Positions 52,881 through 61,836 of a stretch of DNA of 64,000 nucleotides are shown here, in pieces. The stretch spans positions 62,001 to 126,000 of the forward strand of contig NZ_JACOPX010000013.1 of the NCBI RefSeq assembly GCF_015461835.1. The letters are read 5' to 3'. Below the pieces are notes generated by a model, which did no database searches, was not told the DNA's origin, and saw only the letters and a program-made list of their open reading frames with translations. The DNA comes from Pseudomonas neuropathica (GTDB taxonomy: Bacteria; Pseudomonadota; Gammaproteobacteria; Pseudomonadales; Pseudomonadaceae). The translations under genes and the position numbers were made by a program. Positions within the stretch are counted from its first letter, which is position 1. Every line of letters begins with the position of its first letter.

Positions 52881-53831
52881 ATGGACTTCAAAGACTATTA
52901 CAAGATACTCGGCGTGGAGCCGACAGCAGACGACAAGGCAATCAAGGCTGCCTATCGCAAGCTGGCGCGCAAATACCACCCCGATGTCAGCAAGGAAAAA
53001 GACGCCGAGGCCAAATTCAAAGACGCCTCGGAAGCTTATGAAGCGCTGAAAAGCGCCGACAAGCGCGCTGAATACGACGAGCTGCGCCGTTATGGTCAGC
53101 ACGGTCAGCCGTTCCAGGGACCACCGGGCTGGCAGAGCCGTGGCGGCTTTGGCGGCGGCGGTGGCGACACCGGTGACTTCTCGGACTTCTTCAGTTCGAT
53201 CTTCGGCAATCGCGGCCCCGGTTTCGGTGGCGGCGAAGGTCGACAACAACGCAGTGCTGGGCGCCGAGGGCAAGACGTGGAAATGGAACTGCCGATCTTC
53301 CTTGAGGAGACGCTCGCTAACGAATCGAAGAAAGTCACCTTCCAGGTGCCGCAATACAACGCCAACGGCCAGCACGTCAGCAACACCAGCAAAAGCCTGA
53401 ACGTGAAGATCCCGGCGGGCGTGACCGACGGCGAGCGCATCCGCCTCAAAGGCCAGGGCGCACCGGGCATCGGTGGCGGGGCGAATGGCGATCTGTACCT
53501 GACCATTCGTTTTGCGCCACACCCGAAATTCGATGTTGAAGGCGAAAACCTCATCATCACCTTGCCGCTGGCCCCGTGGGAGCTGGCGCTGGGAGCGGAG
53601 GTGGCGGTGCCGACCCTGACCGGCAAGATCAACCTCAAGGTCCCTGCCGGCAGCCAGAACGGCCAGCGCATGCGCGCCAAAGGTCATGGCTTGAAAAACA
53701 AGGCCGGCGAGCGCGGTTACCTGTTCGTCCAGCTCAAAGCCGTGATGCCGAAAGCCGCCGACGACGAGGTCAAGGCGCTGTGGCAGGAACTGGCGAAGAA
53801 AGCCGCGTTCAATCCGCGAGAGAACTTCTGA
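52881..53831 (+). CDS. cbpA: Curved DNA-binding protein / DnaJ-class co-chaperone CbpA
   Basis: 316 residues from ATG 52881. The J-domain (residues 4-70) has Y-H-P-D at 32-35, which stimulates Hsp70 ATPase. A glycine/phenylalanine-rich linker (~75-125) and two C-terminal beta domains follow, without the cysteine zinc finger of DnaJ. This is the CbpA architecture: co-chaperone and nucleoid-binding protein. cbpM follows after 23 bases. Confidence 0.94.
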   Translation: MDFKDYYKILGVEPTADDKAIKAAYRKLARKYHPDVSKEKDAEAKFKDASEAYEALKSADKRAEYDELRRYGQHGQPFQGPPGWQSRGGFGGGGGDTGDFSDFFSSIFGNRGPGFGGGEGRQQRSAGRRGQDVEMELPIFLEETLANESKKVTFQVPQYNANGQHVSNTSKSLNVKIPAGVTDGERIRLKGQGAPGIGGGANGDLYLTIRFAPHPKFDVEGENLIITLPLAPWELALGAEVAVPTLTGKINLKVPAGSQNGQRMRAKGHGLKNKAGERGYLFVQLKAVMPKAADDEVKALWQELAKKAAFNPRENF

Positions 53832-53854
53832 ACCCGACGACGGAGTAGCCCATC

Positions 53855-54160
53855 ATGAGCAGCCCCCTGATCGTTCAACTGGACCTGGCAGAATTCTGTG
53901 AGGCGGCCGATCTGTCGGACGTCTACGTGATCGAAATCGTCGAGCACGGCATCCTCGAACCTCAGGGCGCGCAGCCCCGGGAATGGCGCTTCACCGATTA
54001 CGAACTGAGTCTGGCCAAACGCGCCGCCAAGTTGCGGCGCGAGCTGGAGCTGGAGTGGGAAGGTGTTGCGCTGGCGTTGGATCTGCTGGAAGAGGTGCGG
54101 GCATTGCGTGCCGAGAATCGTATGTTGCGTCAGCGGTTGGGGCGGCTGGTGGTGGAGTAG
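53855..54160 (+). CDS. cbpM: CbpA modulator CbpM
   Basis: 101 residues. A MerR-like N-terminal region has F-C-E-A-A-D-L-S and W-R-F-T-D-Y-E-L-S-L-A-K-R, followed by a coiled helix rich in Leu/Glu/Arg. CbpM binds the CbpA J-domain and inhibits its co-chaperone and DNA-binding activity. Its position after cbpA is the standard one. Confidence 0.93.
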   Translation: MSSPLIVQLDLAEFCEAADLSDVYVIEIVEHGILEPQGAQPREWRFTDYELSLAKRAAKLRRELELEWEGVALALDLLEEVRALRAENRMLRQRLGRLVVE

Positions 54161-54236
54161 TCAGTCTGATGTTTGCCGGTTCGCTGATCGGGCCTGCTCG
54201 CGAAGAACGGTGACGCGGTATAACAGACAGACAAGC

Positions 54237-54260
54237 AAAAGGCCCCGAAGGGCCTTTTTT
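54237..54260. terminator. Bidirectional terminator between cbpM and ureC
   Basis: AAAAGGCCC and GGGCCTTTTTT flank a CGAA loop, ending both the plus cbpAM and the minus urease transcripts. Confidence 0.92.
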
Positions 54261-54264
54261 GTGA

Positions 54265-55965
54265 TCAGAACAAAAAGTACCGCTGCGCCATCGGCAACGT
54301 TTCCGCCGGTTCACACCAGAGCAACACCCCGTCAGCCTTGACCTGATAGGTCTGCGGATCGACATCGATATTCGGCAGATAGTCGTTGTGGATCAGGTCG
54401 GTTTTCTGCACATCACGGCAGCCTTTGACCACGCCGATTTTCTTCTTCAAGCCCAATGCTTCAGGCAGCCCGGCTTCCTGCGCCGCCTGACTGATAAAGG
54501 TCAGGCTGGTGGCGTGCAACGAACCACCGTAGCTGGCGAACATCGGACGGTAGTGCACCGGTTGCGGCGTTGGGATCGAGGCGTTGGCATCGCCCATCAG
54601 GCTCGCGGCAATCGCGCCGCCCTTGAGGATCAGCGTCGGTTTTACGCCAAAAAATGCCGGGCGCCAGAGCACCAGATCGGCCCACTTGCCGACTTCGATC
54701 GAGCCGACTTCATGGCTGATGCCATGGGTGATCGCCGGGTTGATCGTGTACTTGGCGATGTAGCGTTTGGCGCGGAAGTTGTCGTTGCCTTCGCCATCCT
54801 GCGGCAGCGGGCCGCGCTGCTTTTTCATCTTGTCAGCGGTCTGCCAGGTGCGCGTGATGACTTCGCCGACGCGGCCCATGGCCTGGCTGTCGGAGCTGAT
54901 CATCGAGAACGCGCCAAGGTCGTGAAGGATGTCTTCGGCGGCAATCGTTTCGCGGCGGATGCGGCTTTCGGCGAACGCAACGTCTTCGGCGATACTCGGG
55001 TCGAGGTGATGGCAGACCATCAGCATGTCGAGGTGTTCGTCGATGGTGTTGCGGGTGAACGGCCGGGTCGGATTGGTCGAGCTCGGCAATACGTTGGGGA
55101 AGCCGCAGGCCTTGATGATGTCCGGCGCGTGACCGCCACCGGCACCTTCGGTGTGATAGGTGTGAATGGTGCGACCCTTGAACGCGCCGAGGGTGGTTTC
55201 GACGAAACCGGACTCGTTGAGGGTGTCGGTGTGGATCGCCACCTGCACGTCGAACTGATCGGCGACACTCAGGCAGTTGTCGATGCTCGCCGGTGTGGTG
55301 CCCCAGTCTTCGTGCAACTTGAGGCCGATGGCGCCGGCCTTGACCTGCTCGATCAACGGTTCCGGCAGGCTGGCGTTGCCCTTGCCGGTGAGGCCGATGT
55401 TCATCGGGAACGCGTCAGCGGCCTGAAGCATGCGCGCCAGGTGCCACGGGCCGGAGGTGCAAGTGGTGGCGTTGGTGCCAGTGGCTGGGCCGGTGCCGCC
55501 GCCGATCATGGTGGTGACGCCACTCATCAGCGCTTCTTCGATCTGCTGCGGGCAGATGAAATGGATGTGTGTGTCGATGCCACCAGCGGTGAGGATCATG
55601 CCTTCGCCGGCGATCACTTCGGTGCCGGCGCCAATGGCGATGGTCACGTTGGGCTGCACGTCGGGGTTGCCGGCCTTGCCGATCGCGGCGATACGCCCGT
55701 CCTTGAGGCCGACGTCGGCTTTGACGATGCCCCAGTGGTCTATGATCAGCGCGTTGGTGATCAGCGTGTCGACCACTTCGGCAGCCAGCAACTGGCTTTG
55801 GCCCTGGCCGTCGCGGATGACTTTGCCGCCACCGAATTTCACTTCTTCGCCGTAGGTGGTGAAGTCTTGTTCGACTTCGATCCACAGCTCGGTGTCGGCC
55901 AGGCGCACCTTGTCGCCGACGGTGGGACCGAACATGTCGGCGTAGGCTTGACGGGAAATCTTCAT
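54265..55965 (-). CDS. ureC: Urease alpha (catalytic) subunit
   Basis: 566 residues from ATG 55965 (AAGGA seven bases upstream), the normal size. Nickel ligands are seen in G-G-I-D-T-H-I-H-F, the carbamylated lysine in G-L-K-L-H-E-D-W-G, the flap histidine in M-V-C-H-H-L-D-P-S and the later H-x-x-G of Y-H-T-E-G-A-G-G-G-H-A. It hydrolyses urea to ammonia and carbamate. It is last in the urt-ure run. Confidence 0.98.
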   Translation of the reverse strand: MKISRQAYADMFGPTVGDKVRLADTELWIEVEQDFTTYGEEVKFGGGKVIRDGQGQSQLLAAEVVDTLITNALIIDHWGIVKADVGLKDGRIAAIGKAGNPDVQPNVTIAIGAGTEVIAGEGMILTAGGIDTHIHFICPQQIEEALMSGVTTMIGGGTGPATGTNATTCTSGPWHLARMLQAADAFPMNIGLTGKGNASLPEPLIEQVKAGAIGLKLHEDWGTTPASIDNCLSVADQFDVQVAIHTDTLNESGFVETTLGAFKGRTIHTYHTEGAGGGHAPDIIKACGFPNVLPSSTNPTRPFTRNTIDEHLDMLMVCHHLDPSIAEDVAFAESRIRRETIAAEDILHDLGAFSMISSDSQAMGRVGEVITRTWQTADKMKKQRGPLPQDGEGNDNFRAKRYIAKYTINPAITHGISHEVGSIEVGKWADLVLWRPAFFGVKPTLILKGGAIAASLMGDANASIPTPQPVHYRPMFASYGGSLHATSLTFISQAAQEAGLPEALGLKKKIGVVKGCRDVQKTDLIHNDYLPNIDVDPQTYQVKADGVLLWCEPAETLPMAQRYFLF

Positions 55966-56000
55966 GCTGCGTCCTTCAAGAAAATAGTGGTGAGCCATTG

Positions 56001-56149
56001 ACCCTCACCCTAGCCCTCTCCCAGAGGGAGAGGGGACTGATCGCGGGTTTCTTTCGACAGACATCGACCTGAAATATCGAGTCGAACTCAGGATCGGAAA
56101 AGCCCCCATTCGGCTCCCTCTCCCTCGGGAGAGGGCTGGGGTGAGGGGC
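56001..56149. repeat. CCCTCACCC palindromic element, single unit, between ureB and ureC
   Basis: ACCCTCACCCTAGCCCTCTC and GGGAGAGGGCTGGGGTGAGG arms, with second inner arms GAGGGAGAGGGG / CCCTCTCCC, bound about 150 bases. A strong structure here separates two structural-subunit genes. Confidence 0.9.
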
Positions 56150-56166
56150 AGCGGTGCACGCAGATG

Positions 56167-56472
56167 TCAGAGATCACCCATGACCCGTCCGGCAAACCCG
56201 AACACCCGCCGCTTCCCGGCATAATCCACAAGCTCAACCTCACGACTCTGCCCCGGTTCGAAGCGCACCGCGGTGCCCGCCGGAATGTTCAGGCGCATGC
56301 CACGGCTGGCGGCGCGATCGAAGGTCAGCGCGTCGTTGGTTTCAAAAAAGTGATAGTGCGAACCGACCTGAATTGGCCGGTCGCCGCTGTTGGCGACTTT
56401 CAGGCTGATAGTGCGGCGGCCGACGTTGAGTTCGATGTCACCGGGCTGGATCTGGTACTCACCAGGAATCAT
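56167..56472 (-). CDS. ureB: Urease beta subunit
   Basis: 101 residues from ATG 56472 (GGAG seven bases upstream). A GTG directly before it is a possible alternative. It begins I-P-G-E-Y, with the UreB signature G-S-H-Y-H-F-F-E-T-N and A-G-T-A-V-R-F-E-P-G. The start overlaps the upstream acetyltransferase stop, so it is translationally coupled. Confidence 0.97.
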   Translation of the reverse strand: MIPGEYQIQPGDIELNVGRRTISLKVANSGDRPIQVGSHYHFFETNDALTFDRAASRGMRLNIPAGTAVRFEPGQSREVELVDYAGKRRVFGFAGRVMGDL

Positions 56473-57005
56473 CACTGGGCTCCTTGCAGAATCTTGTAAT
56501 AGAGGGCGGTCGGCCGATAGGTGCCGTTCGGATCGCAGGCGTAATCAGGGATTTCGCCTGCGCGGCTGTAGCCCAACGCCTTGTAGAAATCTTCGGCGGG
56601 CGAGCCGGCCTCGGTGTCGAGGTAAAGCATGCCGCGCTTGTGTTTCGGTGCTTCGAGTTCCAGCGCACTCATCAGTTGCTGGCCGAGGCCGCGACGCCGG
56701 GCGTGTTCGCGCACCAGCAGTTTTTGCACCTCGGCACGATTGAGGCCGTTGGCCTTCTGGCACAGGCCCAGTTGCACACTGGCCAGTACCTGCTCGTCCT
56801 TGACCACCACCCAGAGCAGCACACTGCCTTTGTTGACGTTGTCCTGCACCTCATCGAAATACGCGCGCGCTTGTGCCGCATCGAGGTCGGCCATGAAGCC
56901 GACGCTGGCGCCATAACCCACGGCATCGAGCAGCAGATCAATCAGGCCCTGACGGTAATGCGCAAAACTTTCAGCATTGACGCGGCGCAGTTGGGCGGCG
57001 TTCAT
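56472..57005 (-). CDS. GNAT family N-acetyltransferase in the urease operon
   Basis: 177 residues from ATG 57005 (AGGAG eight bases upstream). The acetyl-CoA loop is R-R-R-G-L-G-Q-Q-L-M near residue 107 and the C-terminal motif shows F-Y-K-A-L-G-Y. The substrate cannot be read. It sits between mddA and ureB, overlapping ureB by one base, so it depends on urease-operon expression. Confidence 0.85.
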   Translation of the reverse strand: MNAAQLRRVNAESFAHYRQGLIDLLLDAVGYGASVGFMADLDAAQARAYFDEVQDNVNKGSVLLWVVVKDEQVLASVQLGLCQKANGLNRAEVQKLLVREHARRRGLGQQLMSALELEAPKHKRGMLYLDTEAGSPAEDFYKALGYSRAGEIPDYACDPNGTYRPTALYYKILQGAQ

Positions 57006-57010
57006 CGGTG

Positions 57011-57544
57011 TCACTCCTTGTTGGCGTCAGGCGGCTCCGCGCCAGGGTTGAGGGTCAGTTGCATGAAGGTCAGGTCGAGCCAGCGGCCGAATTTGGTGCC
57101 GACTTGCGGCATCTGCCCGGTAATGTTGAAACCGGCGCGCTCATGCAGACGAATCGAGGCAGCGTTGCCGCTTTCAATGGCGGCGACCATGACGTGTTTG
57201 CCGCAGGTTCTGGCGCGCTCGATCAGCGCTGCCATCAATTGCGGGCCGAGGCCATTGCCGCGCTGGTCGCTGCGCACATAAACCGAGTGCTCGACGGTAT
57301 GGCGAAAGCCGTCGAACGGTCGCCAGTCACCGAAGGAAGCGTAGCCGAGCACGCTGTTGTCGCCGTCGACGATCACCAGAATCGGATAAGCCTGGGCCTG
57401 ACGCGCGCTGAACCACGCCTGGCGGTTGCCGAGATCGACGGCTTGTTCATTCCAGATCGCCGTGGTGTTGAGCACGGCGTCGTTGTAGATGTCGCGGATC
57501 GCCGGCAGGTCGGCGTGCAGCGCATCGCGAATGGTGTAAGTCAT
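57011..57544 (-). CDS. mddA: MddA-like methionine-derivative / phosphinothricin-type acetyltransferase
   Basis: 177 residues. It starts I-R-D-A, with Y-N-x-A-V-x-x-T-T-A-I-W and the acetyl-CoA loop Q-R-G-N-G-L-G. It resembles P. aeruginosa PA4866 (MddA), which also lies in the urease operon and acetylates methionine sulfoximine and sulfone, detoxifying glutamine synthetase inhibitors. It lies nine bases after ureA and five before the second GNAT gene. Confidence 0.85.
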   Translation of the reverse strand: MTYTIRDALHADLPAIRDIYNDAVLNTTAIWNEQAVDLGNRQAWFSARQAQAYPILVIVDGDNSVLGYASFGDWRPFDGFRHTVEHSVYVRSDQRGNGLGPQLMAALIERARTCGKHVMVAAIESGNAASIRLHERAGFNITGQMPQVGTKFGRWLDLTFMQLTLNPGAEPPDANKE

Positions 57545-57553
57545 GGCGCGGCC

Positions 57554-57856
57554 TCAGACGATCGGCTGGTGGACGGTGACCAGTTTGGTGCCGTCGGGAA
57601 ACGTCGCTTCAACCTGGATCTCCGGGATCATTTCCGGGATGCCTTCCATCACTTGTTCGCGGCTGAGCAGGGTGGTGCCGAAGTGCATCAACTCGGCCAC
57701 GGTCTGGCCGTCACGCGCGCCTTCGAGCAGCGCGGCGGAGATGTAGGCCATGGCTTCCGGGTAATTAAGTTTCACGCCGCGGGCCAGACGCCGCTCGGCG
57801 ACGAGGCCGGCGGTGAAGATCAGCAGCTTGTCTTTTTCGCGTGGGGTCAGGTCCAT
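57554..57856 (-). CDS. ureA: Urease gamma subunit
   Basis: 100 residues, starting M-D-L-T-P-R-E-K-D-K-L-L-I-F, and containing L-N-Y-P-E-A-x-A-x-I and the final F-P-D-G-T-K-L-V-T-V-H-x-P-I. It is a structural subunit of the UreABC trimer. Confidence 0.98.
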   Translation of the reverse strand: MDLTPREKDKLLIFTAGLVAERRLARGVKLNYPEAMAYISAALLEGARDGQTVAELMHFGTTLLSREQVMEGIPEMIPEIQVEATFPDGTKLVTVHQPIV

Positions 57857-57919
57857 TGTGGGGTTCCATCAGGGCAGATTTGTGAGGTTCTTGCGGGCGC
57901 GGGGTGCCCGTTGGAGCAA

Positions 57920-58179
57920 CCCCTCACCCTAGCCCTCTCCCGAGGGAGAGGGGACTGATCTCGGTTGTTTTCAATGGCCGGTTCAGTCAGCAGCATTCGT
58001 TCAGGCAGTTAAATTCATTTCAAGCGACTCGGTCAGACTCTCTCTTTCGAGGGAGAGGGGACTGATCTCGGTTGTTTGCAATGGCCGGTTCAGTCAGCAG
58101 TATTCGTTCAGGCAGTAAATTCATTTCAAACGACTCGGTCAGGCGCCCTCTCCCTCCGGGAGAGGGCGGGGGGTGAGGG
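57920..58179. repeat. CCCTCACCC palindromic element with internal 107-bp tandem duplication, between ureD and ureA
   Basis: Outer arms CCCTCACCCTAGCCCTCTCC and GAGAGGGCGGGGGGTGAGGG bound two units starting ACTGATCTCGGTTGTT at 57954 and 58061. The spacer sequence differs from the 49.8-kb copy. The 330-base gap holds no gene. Confidence 0.9.
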
Positions 58180-58186
58180 TCGCTTT

Positions 58187-59026
58187 TCAGGTGCTCCATA
58201 TTCTGGGGGATACCGCGTCGCGACCCAGCAGGGCGGGTCTGAGCAAACGCCATAAATCGATGAGCCAGGCGCGAGCGAGCAACGCTTCACTGGCCAGACA
58301 ACGGGCCACCAACAACCCCGGCAATTGGGTCAAATCCCCACGCACTTCGTGGCCCAACGAGCGGCAGCGCTCAAGCAATTCAGCCTCAATCTCACCGGTG
58401 ACCAACAACGTCGCAAACACCGGATTGCCATCCAGCCCGATCGGCGAATCAAGCAAACCATCACCGCCGACAATGCGTTGGCGCTCGTGCCAGAGCAATC
58501 GACCATCACGGCGAATATCCAGATGGGCCTGAAAATGCCCACGGTCAAAACGCTCGCCACTGGCCGGGCGACCCAGCGCCACCACGTCCCAGTAGAACAG
58601 CCGTGCATCACCCTCAAGATCAATCGAAGTTGTCAGCTCAGCCTGCGCGGCGCTGTAGACGATGGTTTCCTGCGGCAGCCATTCCAGCGTCCCGCCGGCT
58701 GCCACTTTCAAATCCAGTTTTTGATACGCCGGCCCAGCCGCGCGATACCACTTCGCCGCGCCGGGGCTGGTGATCTGCGCCCAGGCGTCCTGTTCGACGC
58801 GGGCGCTGATGTCCAGTCGATCACCGCCGGCAATCCCACCCGGCGGATGGACGATGATGTGCTGGCAGACCTCGGGGCCTTCGGCGTACAAGTGTTTTTG
58901 CACGCGTAGCGGGCCGAGGTGCCGGCGCATGACCGGACGCGTGCAGTCGCCGAAACGCGCGTAGGCGAGTTCCAGCTCGGCGTGCCAGCTCGGGGTAAAC
59001 AGGGCAGGTGAAACAGTCGAATTCAT
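58187..59026 (-). CDS. ureD: Urease accessory protein UreD (UreH)
   Basis: 279 residues. Beta-helix family features include H-P-P-G-G-I-A-G-G-D near residue 62, S-P-G-A-A-K-W-Y-R and D-V-V-A-L-G-R. It forms the UreDFG complex that loads nickel into urease. It is 43 bases downstream of urtE and eight bases from the palindromic element, which may clip expression of the following genes. Confidence 0.95.
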   Translation of the reverse strand: MNSTVSPALFTPSWHAELELAYARFGDCTRPVMRRHLGPLRVQKHLYAEGPEVCQHIIVHPPGGIAGGDRLDISARVEQDAWAQITSPGAAKWYRAAGPAYQKLDLKVAAGGTLEWLPQETIVYSAAQAELTTSIDLEGDARLFYWDVVALGRPASGERFDRGHFQAHLDIRRDGRLLWHERQRIVGGDGLLDSPIGLDGNPVFATLLVTGEIEAELLERCRSLGHEVRGDLTQLPGLLVARCLASEALLARAWLIDLWRLLRPALLGRDAVSPRIWST

Positions 59027-59069
59027 GGTTTGTAATTATCGTTAGGAAGCTACAGATTAGTTCGTTGTA

Positions 59070-59768
59070 CTAGATCGTTACCAGCCCGCGTACACCTTCG
59101 GCCTCCATATTTTCACCGCGACCTTGCTGGACGATCTCGCCCCGGGACATCACCAGGTACTGATCGGCCAGTTCTGCGGCGAAATCGTAGAACTGCTCCA
59201 CCAGCAAAATCGCCATGTCACCGCGCGCCGCAAGTTTCTTGATGACCGCGCCGATCTCCTTGATCACCGAGGGTTGAATGCCTTCGGTGGGTTCATCAAG
59301 GATCAGTAAACGCGGACGACTGGCCAATGCGCGGCCAATCGCCAATTGCTGTTGCTGACCGCCAGAGAGGTCACCGCCGCGACGCTGCTTCATTTGTAGC
59401 AGCACCGGGAACAATTCGTAGATGAAACCTGGGACTTCTTTGGCTTCACTGCCGGGAAACCGCGACAAACCCATCAACAGGTTTTCTTCCACGGTCAGCC
59501 GTCCGAAGATTTCCCGGCCTTGCGGCACATAAGCGATGCCGGCGTGGACACGCTGGTGCGGCTTGAACGCGGTGATCGGTTTGCCTTCCCAGTTCACCGC
59601 ACCTTCCTTGGCCGGCAGCAGGCCCATCAGGCATTTGAGCAGGGTGGTTTTACCGACGCCGTTACGGCCAAGCAGGCAGGTGACTTCGCCGACCTTCACG
59701 TCGAACGAGAGACCGCGCAGGATGTGGCTACCGCCGTAGTACTGGTGCAGCTTGTCGACTCGCAACAT
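59070..59768 (-). CDS. urtE: Urea ABC transporter ATP-binding protein UrtE
   Basis: 232 residues from ATG 59768 (GGAG upstream). A longer in-frame reading from 59885 would translate a REP pair and is rejected. Walker A is G-R-N-G-V-G-K-T-T, signature L-S-G-G-Q-Q-Q-Q, Walker B L-L-I-L-D-E-P, then T-E-G-I-Q-P-S typical of UrtE. It is one of two ATPases of the urea importer. Confidence 0.95.
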   Translation of the reverse strand: MLRVDKLHQYYGGSHILRGLSFDVKVGEVTCLLGRNGVGKTTLLKCLMGLLPAKEGAVNWEGKPITAFKPHQRVHAGIAYVPQGREIFGRLTVEENLLMGLSRFPGSEAKEVPGFIYELFPVLLQMKQRRGGDLSGGQQQQLAIGRALASRPRLLILDEPTEGIQPSVIKEIGAVIKKLAARGDMAILLVEQFYDFAAELADQYLVMSRGEIVQQGRGENMEAEGVRGLVTI

Positions 59769-59791
59769 TTCCAAAATCTCCTCAAATCCCC

Positions 59792-59877
59792 CTGTAGGAG
59801 CTGCCGAAGGCTGCGATCTTTTGATCTTTTTTTTGACGAGCAAGATTAAAAGATCGCAGCCTTCGGCAGCTCCTACA
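59792..59877. repeat. REP pair (family 2) between urtD and urtE
   Basis: TGTAGGAGCTGCCGAAGGCT and its inverted copy enclose a ~35-base A/T-rich spacer, filling nearly the whole urtD-urtE gap. Confidence 0.9.
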
Positions 59878-59890
59878 CAGGGCAAAATCT

Positions 59891-60760
59891 TCAGCGGCCG
59901 AGGTAGACCTCGATCACGCGCTCGTTTTCCTGTACCTGTTCCAGCGAGCCTTCGGCCAGCACGCTGCCCTGATGCAGCACGGTGACGTGGTCGGCAATCG
60001 AGCCGACAAAACCCATGTCATGTTCCACCACCATCAGCGAATGCTTGCCCGCCAGCGACTTGAACAGTTCAGCGGTGAACTCGGTTTCTGCATCGGTCAT
60101 GCCCGCCACCGGCTCATCGAGCAGCAGCAGTTGCGGATCCTGCATCAGCAACATGCCGATCTCGAGAAACTGCTTCTGACCATGAGAAAGCAACCCGGCC
60201 GGGCGATTGACCGAGGTGGTCAGGCGAATCGTCTCCAGCACTTCGCTGATGCGATCCTTTTGCTCACCACTCAACCGCGCACGCAAACTGGCCCACACCG
60301 ACTTGTCGGTTTTCTGCGCCAGCTCAAGGTTTTCAAACACGCTCAAAGCCTCGAACACCGTAGGCTTCTGGAACTTGCGACCGATGCCAGCCTGAGCGAT
60401 CTGCACTTCGCTCATTTGCGTCAGGTCCAGCGTTTCGCCGAACCACGCCTTGCCGTGACTCGGGCGAGTCTTGCCGGTGATCACGTCCATCAGCGTGGTC
60501 TTGCCCGCGCCGTTGGGGCCGATGATGCAGCGCAACTCACCGACGCCGATGTACAAGTTGAGATTGTTCAGTGCGCGAAAGCCATCGAAGCTGACGCTGA
60601 TGTCTTCCAGGGTGAGGATCGTGCCGTGACGGGTATCCAGACCCGGGCCGACGCGCTGGCCAAGGCCGATCGAGTCGCGACTGGTGCCCTCGTCCTTGTT
60701 CGGTTCGACGGGAAAGAAGGCCGGTTCCAACATGAATTCAGCGCTCGCCGTGACTCTCAT
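59891..60760 (-). CDS. urtD: Urea ABC transporter ATP-binding protein UrtD
   Basis: 289 residues from ATG 60760, overlapping the urtC stop (ATGA). An internal Met at residue 10 is possible. Walker A is G-P-N-G-A-G-K-T-T, the signature is atypical (L-S-H-G-Q-K-Q) as in other UrtD, Walker B L-L-L-L-D-E-P and switch V-E-H-D-M. The ~45-residue N-terminal tail before the ATPase core is unusual but common in Pseudomonas UrtD. Confidence 0.95.
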   Translation of the reverse strand: MRVTASAEFMLEPAFFPVEPNKDEGTSRDSIGLGQRVGPGLDTRHGTILTLEDISVSFDGFRALNNLNLYIGVGELRCIIGPNGAGKTTLMDVITGKTRPSHGKAWFGETLDLTQMSEVQIAQAGIGRKFQKPTVFEALSVFENLELAQKTDKSVWASLRARLSGEQKDRISEVLETIRLTTSVNRPAGLLSHGQKQFLEIGMLLMQDPQLLLLDEPVAGMTDAETEFTAELFKSLAGKHSLMVVEHDMGFVGSIADHVTVLHQGSVLAEGSLEQVQENERVIEVYLGR

Positions 60761-61836
60761 TGTTCACCTCGTTTCTTCAGCAGGCCGATCACGCCTTTGG
60801 GCAAGTACAGCGTCACGACGATGAACAACGCGCCGAGGAAGAACAGCCAGTATTCTGGGAACGCCACGGTGAACCAGCTCTTCATGCCGTTGACCACACC
60901 GGCGCCGAGCAGCGGGCCGATCAGCGTGCCACGACCGCCGAGAGCGACCCACACGGCCGCTTCGATGGAGTTGGTCGGCGACATTTCGCTCGGGTTGATG
61001 ATGCCCACTTGCGGCACGTACAACGCCCCGGCCAGGCCACACAACACCGCACTCAACACCCACACGAACAGCTTGAAACCGCGCGGGTCGTAGCCGCAGA
61101 ACATCAAGCGGTTTTCCGCATCGCGCAGCGCCGTCAGCACGCGGCCGAACTTGCTCTGCGCCAGACGCCAGCCGATGAACAGGCTCGCCACCAGCAACAA
61201 CACCGTGGCCAGAAACAACACCGCACGGGTGCCCGGTTCGGTGATGCCGAAACCGAGAATCGTGCGGAAATTGGTGAAGCCGTTGTTGCCACCAAACCCG
61301 GTCTCATTGCGGAAAAACAGGAGCATGCCAGCGAAGGTCAGGGCCTGGGTCATGATCGAGAAATACACGCCCTTGATCCGCGAGCGGAAGGCGAAAAATC
61401 CGAACACCAGCGCCAGCAACCCCGGCGCCAACACCACCAGACACATCGCCCAGAGGAAGCTGCTGGTACCGGTCCAGTACCACGGCAATTCGCTCCACGA
61501 CAGGAAGGTCATGAACGCCGGCAGACCATCGCCAGCGGCCTGACGCATCAGGTACATGCCCATCGCATAACCGCCAAGGGCGAAGAACAGACCGTGGCCC
61601 AGCGACAGCAACCCGGCGTAACCCCAAACCAGATCCAGCGCTAACGCGACGATGGCGTAGCAGAGGATTTTGCCGACCAGCGTCAGGGTGTACGCCGAGA
61701 CCGACAGGGCATTTTCCGCCGGCAACAATGACAGCAGCGGCAGGGCGATTAGCAGCGCGAGGATCACCGCGCCGACCGCAATGGTGACTTTTGGGCCGGC
61801 CTTTTGTGTGGCCGTGACTAACAGAGGCTGGTTCAT
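60757..61836 (-). CDS. urtC: Urea ABC transporter permease UrtC
   Basis: 359 residues, about ten membrane helices of the LivM type, with L-V-W-G-Y-A-G-L-L-S-L-G-H-G-L-F and the docking loop L-T-A-L-R-D-A-E-N-R. Its start overlaps the urtB stop by one base. Confidence 0.95.
   Translation of the reverse strand: MNQPLLVTATQKAGPKVTIAVGAVILALLIALPLLSLLPAENALSVSAYTLTLVGKILCYAIVALALDLVWGYAGLLSLGHGLFFALGGYAMGMYLMRQAAGDGLPAFMTFLSWSELPWYWTGTSSFLWAMCLVVLAPGLLALVFGFFAFRSRIKGVYFSIMTQALTFAGMLLFFRNETGFGGNNGFTNFRTILGFGITEPGTRAVLFLATVLLLVASLFIGWRLAQSKFGRVLTALRDAENRLMFCGYDPRGFKLFVWVLSAVLCGLAGALYVPQVGIINPSEMSPTNSIEAAVWVALGGRGTLIGPLLGAGVVNGMKSWFTVAFPEYWLFFLGALFIVVTLYLPKGVIGLLKKRGEQ

Noticed and set aside
54388..56001. 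Long plus-strand open frame opposite ureC (537 codons)
   Set aside because: It is an antisense shadow of ureC, with a Gly/Ala/Val-rich composition typical of such shadows.
59769..59885. Longer N-terminus for UrtE
   Set aside because: The extra 39 codons translate a REP pair. ATG 59768 has a proper ribosome site and matches family length.
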